Part shown: positions 46,972 through 57,835 of the stretch, piece by piece
How the letters are laid out: each line of letters begins with the position of its first letter
How positions within the stretch are numbered: position 1 is the first letter of the stretch
NCBI GenBank assembly: GCA_001986395.2
Contig: MQVO02000001.1
Coordinates: forward strand, 372,001-436,000
DNA: 64,000 nucleotides
Reading direction: 5' to 3'
Source of the DNA: Irpex lacteus
Lineage: Eukaryota; Basidiomycota; Agaricomycetes; Polyporales; Irpicaceae
Notes under the pieces: generated by a model
Seen by the model: the letters and a program-made list of their open reading frames with translations, nothing else
Told to the model about the DNA's origin: nothing
Databases searched by the model: none
Program-made: the position numbers and the translations under genes

Positions 46972-48923
46972 TCACACCCCCGGAGACTTCTGCTGGTACG
47001 CGTACGGATGGTCCCAGCTCTCCGTTTTAGGCGTCATCTCGTGCATGTTCAAGTGCGCCGACGAAGAGTTCATGTCGACGACGCTGTACGTCGTCTGCGG
47101 TCTACCACCAGCAGGGCTGGTCGAGAGTCCGAGTTTGGCAGCTTGGGCGGCACGTCGCCTCTTGCGGCGTACGCAGCAACGCCAGGTGATCAGGGCGGCC
47201 ATGAGGATGACGAATATGAGACAGCCGACGAAGATCTCGGGCCAGCGACTGAGCACTTTCTCCTCGTACCTAAAGGTCGCAATGGTAATTAGATGGCGAC
47301 ATTTGGAGACTATACATGAAGCTTACATCTTCTTCTTCTCTTCCTTGGAGATCGGAGACTTGAGTCCCTGATCTGCAGGAAGCAGTGCCTGAGACGTTGC
47401 ATTGGTCGTGTCAACGCCACCTAAACGCACTTGGATAAAGTCGTTTCGGGCGCTGGCCTTGTCCGTGGTGGACAGAAGCTGGATGTACGGGTCATTTCGG
47501 TCGTTTGACGATTCGTCGACCCAGTCGCCGTAGTCGAATAAGGTGTAGGTGTTGCGCACTATGATTTATTAGCTGAGATGAAGACGTTGAGAAGCGAGGA
47601 GACTTACTAAAGCCCATTCCGAGGATGATATCATATTCACCGAGGAGACTGAACGCGGATGTGATAGGTTGGAACTATCACGGTCTTCATGAGACTTGTC
47701 ACGGATACAACACTGATCAACTTACTGTGCCAAGGCAAGCTGGGTTACCTTTTGAGTCAACAACGTTGAAGTCACTACTTGAAACATCCAAAGGATGTAT
47801 CGGGTACTCGTTGCCTCCAAACATGAAGCTCAGGTTGATCAACTGTGCGCACGGTACAATCCATGCGCCCAGCTGCTCATTGTATTCTGCGCCTTGCACG
47901 CGGCCGTAGATGGCGTCTGACATGGCACGCGGTACTTGCGGTAGAGTATACCCGGAGTCGAACACAGCTACGAGCTTGTTCTTGGGAGCACTAGGGACGA
48001 TAGACTTGACTTTGATGGGCTGGCCATCCGGTCCAATGACACCGTACTCGTCAGTGACTGTCTGCCAATGCTGGTCTTCGTCGGTGAGTTTGTGCACTTC
48101 GTCGACCTCGAGCTTGGGCATAGTCAAGATCTTCTCATAGCCGGGCACTGTTTCTGAGATAGTCAACTGGCCCGTGAATGTCTGGTTGACGCGACTCTTG
48201 CGGTCGAGGAGAAGAGATAGGTAGTTGGCACTGGTGGTATTCTGAGAGAATATTCGGTTGAGAACGCTGTTGCCTGAATCGTTGTCTAGCTTGTCGAGGA
48301 TGACAGAGCCGGTGTTAGGTCCCAGCCCGATGAGACCTTCAAATCCCTGGGCTTTGATGTCGAGAGAAAAGGTGGACGTGTCTTTCACGAGTACTGAAGC
48401 ACACGGTAAGTATCATACTATCTCCACCTCAGCCAGAGAACATACAGTAGGCTTGATCGGATATATGATACCCAGCAAAGTCGAGGTCGGCAGAGTTGAT
48501 GTCACCTGCATTGGATTCGGTCAAATTAATGAGTGTGATCGGGCGAGAGTCGAGCGCACCTGAAGCTCGTCCTACAGCATACGACACCGACACCGACTTT
48601 CCCAAATCTTTTGTACCAGGTACATCCCCAGTTACCCACAAGTCTGAGCTGCGCAACAATCAGGCTCTTCGCCCGCTGTAACACGAAGGACGGCCTTACC
48701 TTCCCGTATCGAGGAGTACAGGGATTTCCCGTCCTCCAAGAGTTACGTTGGCAATGTATTCGGAATTTCGGGTATTATGAACAGGTATTTGGTGGTCATT
48801 ACGGGCTTGAAGGATATTGTTGGGGTTGTAGGATGTTCGCACGCGAACGTCAAAGCTTAGAGCATGTACATAGGATGAAGCAAAGAGAGAGAAGAGAGCA
48901 GATCCAAGAGTAGTTGTCCACAT
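46972..48923 (-). CDS. Pepsin-like (A1) aspartic protease with C-terminal membrane anchor
   Basis: ATG 48923 starts a signal peptide (TLGSALFSLFASSYVHA). Active-site Asp 1 is in LLDTGSSDLW, assembled across an intron; the second is in AVFDSGYTLP. Other pepsin features are EYIANVTLGG, GFEGLIGLGP, and a final LLGEYDIILGMGFRNTYTLFDYG across introns. After the fold comes a linker with many Asn/Thr residues, a transmembrane helix (IFVGCLIFVILMAALITW) and a basic cytosolic tail (CCVRRKRRRAAQ..) ending QQKSPGV. So it is a type I membrane protease at the secretory membranes or cell surface, probably processing surface proteins. It lacks a recognisable long propeptide. Confidence 0.88.
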
Positions 48924-49569
48924 TCGAAGGAGCGTGACGGGTAGAAGGAATGGAAAGCCTTGAGAAGAAGGCCAGGAAACTCAAAGTTGCGCGAGATAGC
49001 GAGATGGTGGTCGGGAACAAGAACGATGTCAGTTGTCGGCGACCGTCGTCCAGTGCCCGCCAAGAGGGCGTCTAATCGTGCCTAGAATACAATTCAGGTC
49101 GAGTGAATATAGATGAATATATACCTGTACATCCTCCTACGCGGCACTGCACTATTCCAAGAATATATATATCGTGAATTGTTCTCTTTACGAGGTCTGG
49201 AATATGGGAATGGCGACCTGCAGGAACACTGAACAGTATTATGAAGATGTATCAGGAAAGAGGCGCATCAGCGCCCATTACCATATCCAGACTTGCCGCT
49301 GCGTTGAAGTCACTGGCAGACACCCGTATTGGCCGCAAACCACCATGACCATATGCATCGCCACAATATATACGTTACCATGACCAAGAGCTAAAATATG
49401 AAGGATTTTGAATGTCACGGGCTTGAACTTCCTGGGGGTTCATATGTGAGTTATCTTCCTAAGAATAAGTGCAACGTAGAAAGCTTACATTGCCCAAGTT
49501 CAGATGTAAATCAGAACCCATATGTAGCCCAATCCAATGGCCAGTTGTTCAATTGAACACCTAGTAGAG
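48924..49569. other. Intergenic, no supported gene
   Basis: Promoter side of the aspartic protease. No motif or repeat of note. Confidence 0.5.
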
Positions 49570-49863
49570 CTAACCTGAACAATACTGTGGACATGCTACG
49601 GGACCGCCGCAGGGTGAGGTGCCTGTGGGTCCTCCACATCCCACCATCAATACTAGCTCGACATCTGGCTTGAAGTACTTGATAGCGTGAGCTGGGCATC
49701 TTACACGGGGCTCTTTTTCTTTCTCTGTTCTCATGCTTCTCTTAGGTATGTTGCCACGAATCTTCGCAATCCACTGTCTCCGCAAAGTAGCGACTTGTAC
49801 TGATCCCCACGAAAGCGTATAGGCGATTGTAAAGAAACAGACTATGACCGACCAGGAAATCAT
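49570..49863 (-). CDS. Putative small membrane or secreted protein (97 aa)
   Basis: ATG 49863 opens a hydrophobic segment (WSVIVCFFTIAYTLSW), a basic stretch (KIRGNIPKRSMRTEKEKE) and a Cys/Gly/Pro-rich C-terminus (GCGGPTGTSPCGG..CPQYC) before TAG. This could be a signal anchor plus a small Cys-rich domain. A splice-like GT follows the final Cys codon, so further exons are possible. I do not recognise a family. The start codon lies only 80 bp from, and divergent to, the TPR-CHAT gene. It may be chance; the frame is short. Confidence 0.35.
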   Translation of the reverse strand: MISWSVIVCFFTIAYTLSWGSVQVATLRRQWIAKIRGNIPKRSMRTEKEKEPRVRCPAHAIKYFKPDVELVLMVGCGGPTGTSPCGGPVACPQYCSG

Positions 49864-49943
49864 TGTGAGTACTTGTATGACTCAACTACGCCACCAGCTG
49901 ATATTCCTAACGACAGCATCTTACTCGAGTTGCTCACTCGGGT

Positions 49944-52932
49944 ATGCTTTCGTTCGAGCGCACCCGACGCCCTCAACACCTCAGCGATGTAATATCGTCC
50001 ATGCAACAAGTTATCGACATTACCACAGACAATCATCCTCGTAGATTCTTCTTCTTTCTCACTCTCTCCATGGCCTATAGTCAGCGTTACAGGTTTTCAG
50101 ACAACCTGTCTGACCTCAATGCTGGCATAAGTGCTGCGAAGACGGCATCAAAGCTCACGGCTGAAGATGACCTGGCCGCACAGAGTGGCATTCTCGGAAA
50201 TCTATCTTCCGATTACCGTCTGCGATATCTCCGTCTCAGCAACCTCTCCGATCTCGAAGAAGCAGTTTCGAACGGAGAGATTGCAGTTGCTCTCACACCC
50301 GACGAAAGCAGACCTGAGAAAGCTGGGCGGCTGGTAAACCTGTGCAACGCATACATAGAGCGTTTCGAGCGACTCGGTGACATCGAAGATATCGAGAAGG
50401 CTCTGCAGACGGGACATCAGGCCGCTGGTAGCATCCCCGACGGACACCCTATGAAAGCTATCCTCGTCAGTAAACTCTCCGCTGCATATGGATCCCGCGG
50501 TCAAAGACTTGGCGAACTCGCTGATTTCGAGCAGTCTATCCACTACGGCCGTCGTGCGGTTGAACTCATTCCGGATGGCCATCCAGAGAAGCCCGTGTGT
50601 CTCTCGAATCTCTGCATAGCACTCGGTCGACGATTCGAGCGACTGGGAGAGGTGACCGATATCAGCGAAGCTATCTCTATCGGTAGTCGCTCTGTTCAGC
50701 TGTCCTCTGATTCTGATCCCGACAAGCCTGCACGACTCAGCAACCTTGCAGCTGCTTATGGACGTCGATACGAGCATTACGGTGATGCCTTGGATATTCA
50801 ACTATCGATCAGCGCAGGCCATCGCGCGGTTGAGCTCACCCCTGACGGTCACTCGTACAAGCGAACCTGGCTCGGAAATCTCTGTTCGGCTCATTTGACT
50901 CGGTATACGCACCTTAGCGAGCTCAGAGACCTGGAGGCTGCCCTTGCTGCCGGGAAACACGCAGTGAATCTCACTCCGGACGGAGACCCCGACAAACCAG
51001 GTTTTGTCAGTAACCTGTGCGTGGTCCACACTCGCAAATTTGAACATACCGGGCAGATTTCCGACATCACTGAGGCTCTGTCATACGGACGGAAGGCTCT
51101 CTCTCTCGTCCCAGATGGACATGCGCTCAAACCAGCCTGGAACCTCAATCTCGCCGAAGCCTTGGTTGCTGCGTCCACCCCTTCAACGCCCGAATCTCAA
51201 CCTCAGGTATCGCGTTTACGAGAAGCCGAGGATATCCTCAAGGCGGCCGCACACGACATTGCAGGTATACCAACCGTCCGACTGCGAGCTGCTATGAAAT
51301 GGGCGGGAGTACGCTCTCATCCGTCTTTACAAGCCACCGCGCAGGAGAGGATTGCTGCTCACCGATATGTCGTGGCATTAGTCCCCCAAGTGACTTGGCT
51401 TGGCTTCGATGTCCGTCGAAGGTATGAGGAGATGTCGACTATAGGCTCAGTAGTAAACCGAGCAGCATCTGTTGCTATCGAGGCCGGCGACTTCGCTCAG
51501 GCTTTGGAGTGTCTCGAGGAGGGGCGGTGTGTCGTATGGGGACAGGCACTGCAGCTTCGTTCGCCACTCGATCAACTTCGTCAGGTTCATCCAGATTTAG
51601 CATCGGACCTTGAGCGTACTTCTCGTGGGCTTCAGGAATCCTCCGATACTGTGGGTACGCAGAAATATGTCCGAAGCCAGGCGACCAAGCGGCATGCACT
51701 TGCAATAGAGCGAGACAGCCTACTCAAGCAAATTCGCGAGCAGCCCGGATTTAGCGACTTCCTCAGTCCGAAGACGATCTCTCAGTTTGCTCCAGCATGT
51801 GCCTCAGGACCAGTCGTATTCATCAATGTCGACTGTTCGAGGTGTGATGCCCTTATCTTGTATGGTACCGGTGAGGTGAAGAACGTACCGCTTTCGAAAT
51901 TCTCGTACGAACAAGCGGAGGAGATGCATACTACTCTGGTGTCTCTACTCCGCATGTGGCATGTACGTGATCGCGCGGCCCGTCCTGTGCGTTCAAACAA
52001 CAAAGATGGATCGGATCCAATGGCTCGTCTTCTGAAGGAACTATGGGAGAGCGTTGTCAAGCCTGTTTGGGACGTGGTGGAAGGCTTGGTGCGTATATGG
52101 CATGAATGTCTCAGAGAGCTATGGCTGAACAACTGCGAAGTTACCAGTGAAGGACACCGAACGACTCCCTCACATTACTTGGTGTCCAAGCGGCCCCATC
52201 GCGTTCCTACCACTGCACGCAGCAGGGGACTACCACAAGAAAATCAACATCATGCAATTTGCAGTCTCTTCCTACACGCCAAGCATAGAAGCCTTACTAC
52301 GAGGACCACTCGCTACTTCACACGCACGACCCAACCTCTTACTTGTATCCCAGGCTGATGTTCCAGGAGCAACACGTCTTCCTGGGACCGAAGAAGAAAG
52401 GAGGCGTATCTTAGCCCGTTTTTCTGGAGGCGCAACAGTACTAGAAGGCCAACAAGGGAATATCTCTGGTGTACTAGAGGCGATGGCTATGCACAGCTGG
52501 GTTCATTTCGCCTGCCACGGAATCCAACATCCTGAACAACCCACGCAAAGTGCTTTCCTCTTACACGATGGAAAGCTCGAATTATCACAGCTCACGGCGC
52601 AATCTTTCGGTAACGCAGAACTCGCTGTACTATCTGCATGCCAGACCGCCACAGGCGACAAGAGGCTCCCCGAAGAAGTTGCTCATCTTGCGGCGGGGAT
52701 GCTGAGTGTTGGGTACAAAAGCGTCGTGGGCACGATGTGGTCCATTGGGGACAGAGATGCTCCCATTGTGGCAGATGCCTTCTACGAGAAGATCTTAGAG
52801 GACTGCGACGAAGGTCGCGAGATACAGCCCGCGTACGCGTTGCACGAAGCTACCAAACGGTTGCGGGAGTCAAAGGAGGTTGGCATGGCGGGATTCTTGA
52901 GATGGATTCCATTTGTGCATTTCGGAATATAA
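49944..52932 (+). CDS. TPR-repeat CHAT-domain (caspase-like) protein
   Basis: Two exons, 49944-52088 and 52141-52932, give ~978 residues. Residues ~1-400 are about eight ~46-50-residue TPR-like repeats with the consensus PDGHPxKPxxLxNL...RFERLGExxD (RFERLGDIED, RFERLGEVTD, RYEHYGDALD, KFEHTGQISD). A helical linker follows. The C-terminal CHAT domain has TWCPSGPIAFLPLHAAG, the catalytic His in WVHFACHGIQHP (His ~841) and catalytic Cys in LSACQTATGD (Cys ~882), then GMLSVGYKSVVGTMWSI. CHAT domains are caspase/separase-fold cysteine peptidases; bacterial TPR-CHAT proteins act in defence and self-destruction. The fungal role is unknown. The 52-nt intron acceptor before TTACCAG keeps the frame; an upstream exon cannot be excluded. 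Confidence 0.85.
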
Positions 52933-53335
52933 CGACGGCCCTAGTATATCAACGTGTATCGCCATATCCTAGTCCAATTCTTATGTACATTGAGTGCGAG
53001 ATGATTCATTATAGACTAGCATTCTCTTAAAACCGCGAGACACATCCCTATTCCTACTGCGACGGGGTTTCTGGTGGCCCTGGACTCATCATTATACTTG
53101 AGCTCCAGATTACTTGTAACTTGAGCATGAAACTGGCGGTCCCGGCGGCTCATGTTCTTTGTTTGGTGTTTCGAATCCTGTAGCGACATCATCATCAACA
53201 TGAATGGCGACCACTGGCATAATAGCTACATATTACCGTAGCTAGACTTCCTACAACTATATGGCTACTCACAGACAGTAGCAAGAGGATAACTTCAACA
53301 CCACGTCACATACTGAATACTCAGACACTCGAATA
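52933..53335. other. Convergent 3' flanks of CHAT and DHA2 MFS genes
   Basis: No gene is supported. The minus frame 53016-53201 has no motif. Confidence 0.5.
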
Positions 53336-55619
53336 TCAATCCAGCTGCGGTATAATACTCTCTGGGTCCTTCGTTAAGCTCGTCTTTTTCGCTAATTCTG
53401 CATCACCGAGGTCGGTCGAACCTTGGCTTTGGTTGACGTCTTCCTCGATTCCCCATCGCTCGTCGACTTGAGTGTGCAGTGGGAGCGCTTTCATCATCAA
53501 CGACGACAGCATACCCATCGCGGCGATGCCGATGAGTACTTGCCAAATGACCCTAATACTCTCGGCAAAAGCATTGCGAACTTCGCTTCGAAGGGGCTCC
53601 TCGAGGCTAGCTATCGCAGGTATGGAAGCATACGCAAGAGCGGCGCCTGAGGAAAATTGGGAGGTGAAGGCTTCTGGTAGGCGTTTTACCAGTTGATTCT
53701 GGAGGATAGTCCCACCAATAGTGATAGCCCATACCTGTATAGGCAATGCGCAGTTAGCGATCGTTCGAGTGACAGGATGGGGATGAGTAGACAATTGGTA
53801 GAAGAAGGACAAGGCACACACCGACGCGAATGTCCTGAAGAACGAGAACAATGCTAATGCATGTGCATTCTCTGAAATCGGCAGCGGAGCTAGCACCGGG
53901 AAATACTGTGCCGAGTACAGCAGGCCACATCCAAGGCCAACAAGCCCAGAGAACAGAATAGCGTGCCACCCTTCAGTCGTGACAGTGATGGTTGAGAAGG
54001 CCCCCATAGCGATCATGAGAATTGCCCATCCAGCCCACAACTGGACGCGATAGACCTTGGTGATCGTGATGCTAACACCGGTGAAGATCATGGTGACTCC
54101 GAGGACGAGGGTCATTGAGAGAAAGCAAACTCCGCTACGGATAGCTGAAGCTCCCTTGACAGACTGCTCGTATGTGGCGAAGTAGTCTGAAGTCGTTATC
54201 GTGAGTGTTATGCCATCATGTGAGGCAGGACGTAGGCACATACACAACGTAGCAATCATAACTATAGGCGTAAAGAATGTTTGCAGATAGCTAAAGAAAA
54301 CTCAATTAATCTTGGAATAATGCCTCCGACTATAACGTTTACTTACCCGCTGAGGCTAGTCCGGTTGGAAAGAAGCTTGAACGGTACCTAGCAATATACC
54401 GGTTAGCACTAAGAAGATCTTCAACTGTCAAGCGACGTACGATAGGATGGATCGCGAAGATCTCCTCGTAGGCAAGGAAGAAGACCAGTCCACAGAGGCC
54501 AATGATCAAAGGTATGAGAGTGGCGGCAGAAGTCCACGGATGAGTGATACCACCCCACGTAAGAGCAATGGCAGTCGAAGTCGCGCTGCCGATGAAGATT
54601 ATATTACCACTAGGAAATGTGCTTTAGCACAAATAACGGAAGAACGAGGATTAATTTGCGCATACATCCAATCCATGCGGCCAAGTTTCTCCTTCAGAGA
54701 TCCAGGAGGTGTCTTGAGTCTCAGGAAGGAAAACACCAAGATTGCAGCAAGGCCGCTGGTGGGTAAGTTTATATCTATGAAATGAAAAGGTGTCAGATTA
54801 CACGTGAATCAAGTAACGTGGAAGGATGTACAGAAGAACCATCTCCAATGCCCTTTGGCTGCAAGGCTTCCGCCGATCAATGGCCCGATGCCTGCTGCAA
54901 CGGCCCAGGTTCTATCCGACGTTTAGCGAAGGTGAAGACCACGAACATAATGCGCTTACAGTCCAATGAGGGAATTGTATGTGCCACGTTCTTCCAAAGA
55001 AACAAGGTCCGACACGATTATGCCTGCCAATGATTGCAAAGCCCCACCGCCTGCTCCCTGTATGGCTTGACGAAGGGAGAAAGGATGAGACAACGGCTAC
55101 GTGGTGTATATGTATAATACTCACTTCGTGCTGCGATAAGCCAAGACATATTCTTCGCGCAGCCACACAAGGCACTTCCCAGAGCAAAGAGTGCCAGTGC
55201 GACGAGCATGGTGATTCTACGCCCAAACACCTGTCAATAACCATTCGACGATTAGCCCTAACCAGTACACCTCAAACGAGTACTTGTACCTGAGCCATGC
55301 CTCCACTTGCTGGAAGTAAGGCGGTAGCCGCGAGGGGATAGGCAGAGCCCACCCATACGAAATCATCACCGTGCAATTCATTGATGATAGTAGGAAGCGC
55401 AGTAGATGTTCCTGACTGTGAGGGGAGTGCCCGCATGTAAGTACGCTATATGGAGACAATCATATGAGATGCTAAGCTGACCGTTTCGATGGCCGACATA
55501 AACAAGGACACGCATATAGCTAGAAACGAGAGCCAAAAGTACGCCCCACGTTTTGGTCTGTCTGGTTGGACTTCGGAGACAGTGACCACGCTGGATTCGT
55601 TGTGATCCTTGTCGTTCAT
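53336..55619 (-). CDS. MFS exporter, DHA2-like (14-helix drug:H+ antiporter type)
   Basis: The first in-frame ATG is 55619 (MNDKDHNESSVV); the open frame further upstream begins at TTG. The exons read FWLSFLAICVSLFMSAIETV, then SGTSTALPTIINEL, FVWVGSAYPLAATALLPASGG and VFGRRITMLVALALFALGSALCG, the standard DHA2 opening (xTxTALPTI, WxxxaYxLaxaa, fGRR). Later come GAGGGALQSLAGIIVSD, the GIGPLIGG antiporter-type motif and a long C-terminal half with several helices and a charged tail ending SIIPQLD. About 14 helices. Such pumps export toxins and secondary metabolites. Ten or so exons. It fits the P450-rich surroundings, but no substrate can be inferred. Confidence 0.88.
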
Positions 55620-56730
55620 GACTTGCAGGTGAGAAAGAGAATGGGAAGGTGTGGCGTTCTGGATGGAGGGCAAGGGTAGAGAGGACGGTAGAATGGGGGT
55701 TACTGGCGTTGCTTTGACGGCTATTTGTGCAATGGCACCTTGCCATTAGCGGCGAACACCCTGGAACAAATATGTGCGCCTCAGCACCTGAGAGTACGAA
55801 TACTGGGGAAATGGTCGCATGGACGACCTACTATTCATCGTGTTTGCTCCATGTAAGTTCTTGAACTCTATCGGAATTCATAACGGGAAGCTATCCGCAA
55901 GATGTTCATGACCATAAATTGAGTGACCAATGAGCGTCCTGGTGGTGACCGTCGGGTATTCAAGTAAGAACCGACTGGAAACATTTGAGACAGATGGACT
56001 GTACCATCTTCAGACTGAGTTTGAGGAAAGATCATGTAGCTGTGCGATGTCATTGGATGCAAGCCCGATCAAACAGTCAACCACGCCCTACAGATGCAAC
56101 TAAATGGCCATACTCTCGGTTTGTGCTGTAATTGCATGGTACTTCGTTCGCACCACAGATTGGACGCACATACTGTAAGTTCGCGGGAATGGGCGTCTTG
56201 AAGGCTGCGTATTGGCGTCGGTTTCTATGCGAAACCCTCTTTGTGCCGAATCAGTCCTTATGCATCAAGCTCGAGTAGAAACGGTATCGCAATACTGACC
56301 TTCACCTGCCAGTGTTCCTTTTGCTCAAGCAATGATATTGGTGAGCAGTGTTATATATATACAAGCTCCTTCAATTCGACTGTATGTTTTCGTTAGAGAC
56401 ACCAGCAGGTTCACCAATGTAACCGGAAAGGAACCAACAGTCAATGGCAGAGTCAGGTAAGTAGGCTTGTTGGCACTTGTCGCGTGCAGTGCCCAGGCAT
56501 CCAGGCGACCGGCATTCTATCCTCAACGCGGCTGAGAGCAAGAGTAACGGGGAAGATGCAAGAAGAACGAGACGAAGAACCCAAACCCTAGCGCCCAAGT
56601 GGTCTCGTTCTTGCTCCTCAGACCCATCTGACGCCCGGACGTCTGGCTCCGAGACTCTAAGGCATTCCTCGGAGCGACCAAGAGACCTTGTGTGCGCCGC
56701 ACTGCTGCACAATGCACGAAGCATGATGTT

Positions 56731-56793
56731 CTGTAAGGTATGTAGGCAGTCTGCCTGCACTATATGTTCTCACGTGCATATGCGGATGATTCA
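56731..56793 (+). repeat. Imperfect direct repeat, unit A
   Basis: The unit contains a 29-nt exact match (56763-56791) to 56925-56953, plus flanking similarity (TAAGG.GTGTAGG-type start). The copies are offset by 162 bp. The core includes the palindrome CACGTG. Confidence 0.75.
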
Positions 56794-56890
56794 ATAGCTA
56801 TAGCGCTAGCATACGAACTGTGCACCGGTCACCTAGCATACTCGCCGCGCATAGAGTAGCCACAAGTACTGCAGTGCTAATTACATTGTC

Positions 56891-56955
56891 TTCTATAAGG
56901 TGTGTAGGTACTCTCACTGCACTGTATGTTCTCACGTGCATATGCGGATGATTGA
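56891..56955 (+). repeat. Imperfect direct repeat, unit B
   Basis: Second copy of the unit at 56731-56793, with the exact 29-nt core at 56925-56953. Both cores contain CACGTGCATATG. Confidence 0.75.
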
Positions 56956-57835
56956 ACACGGTTTGAATTGCTGACCGTGCACAGTGGCCACATATTAGTA
57001 ATGGCACCGGCGACCACATTGAACACCCTTCAGATGCAGTATCCCTCTCGTAGGTCTTCACACTTCGAACTTCTAGTGTTATTCAGGCTGTCTGACCAAG
57101 TTATCAAGATGCTTTGGTGTCATTTTAGAAGAACGGGTGATGCGATCCAGCACTGCCATGGTAAGTCGCGCTCAATTCGCGTGCAGTAGACCCGTGAGTG
57201 AGCACCCGCAAACTAGCTACAGTACACCGCAGTCTATGACTACCTCGACTGCTATCGTGAATTGATTGCCAGTGTATACCTCCAGCAGAGCCGTACTGGT
57301 GCACCGCTTCTCACATTCTGGTATTTGAAGAACGTTTTTCCAGGTAAAATGGCGTTCTGCTTAAGATAATTGGTTACATTGACGTCTGGGAGTTTCTCTA
57401 GGACTTAGCGTGTCAAGAAGACATCCCTTATCAATTAGGCAGTTCTCAATCTCATGATGTTGGTCGCGTTTGTACCTGACCGGTCTGACCAAGTACCCCG
57501 CAAGCAGACGGACTGTCACATCATGAACGCCGATACTCAACAACATACATCGTATTTTGATGTCTTCTGCCTCAATCAGGTCTCTGCCACTTCCTATCAA
57601 GGGGCTTTGGCCACCCTATGCATTTACATTCACTGTGAAGTGTCTCAAACACTACCCATAGTTCAATTGCTAACACGTCTTTCCACCCTCAGGCCGGCGT
57701 TGAGTCCATTATCATGATTTCACGGTAGACGTCCGTACTGCTTTATAAAGGGTAGGACCCAAACGGACCAGATGCATGACCTTCCTTACGGTCCGTACAC
57801 ACAGTCATCTCTAATAGTCCTATTACATGACTATA

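Larger units (their letters stand above)
55620..57835. other. Long intergenic region with an imperfect direct repeat
   Basis: 2.2 kb without a supported gene. It contains a direct repeat listed separately. A minus frame near 56523-56717 has a hydrophobic run (WALGFGFFVSFFLHLP) but no family motif. Confidence 0.45.

Noticed and set aside
50100..51150. Repeated DNA pattern within 50.1-51.2 kb
   Set aside because: It is the coding sequence of TPR repeats, not a CRISPR or satellite array.
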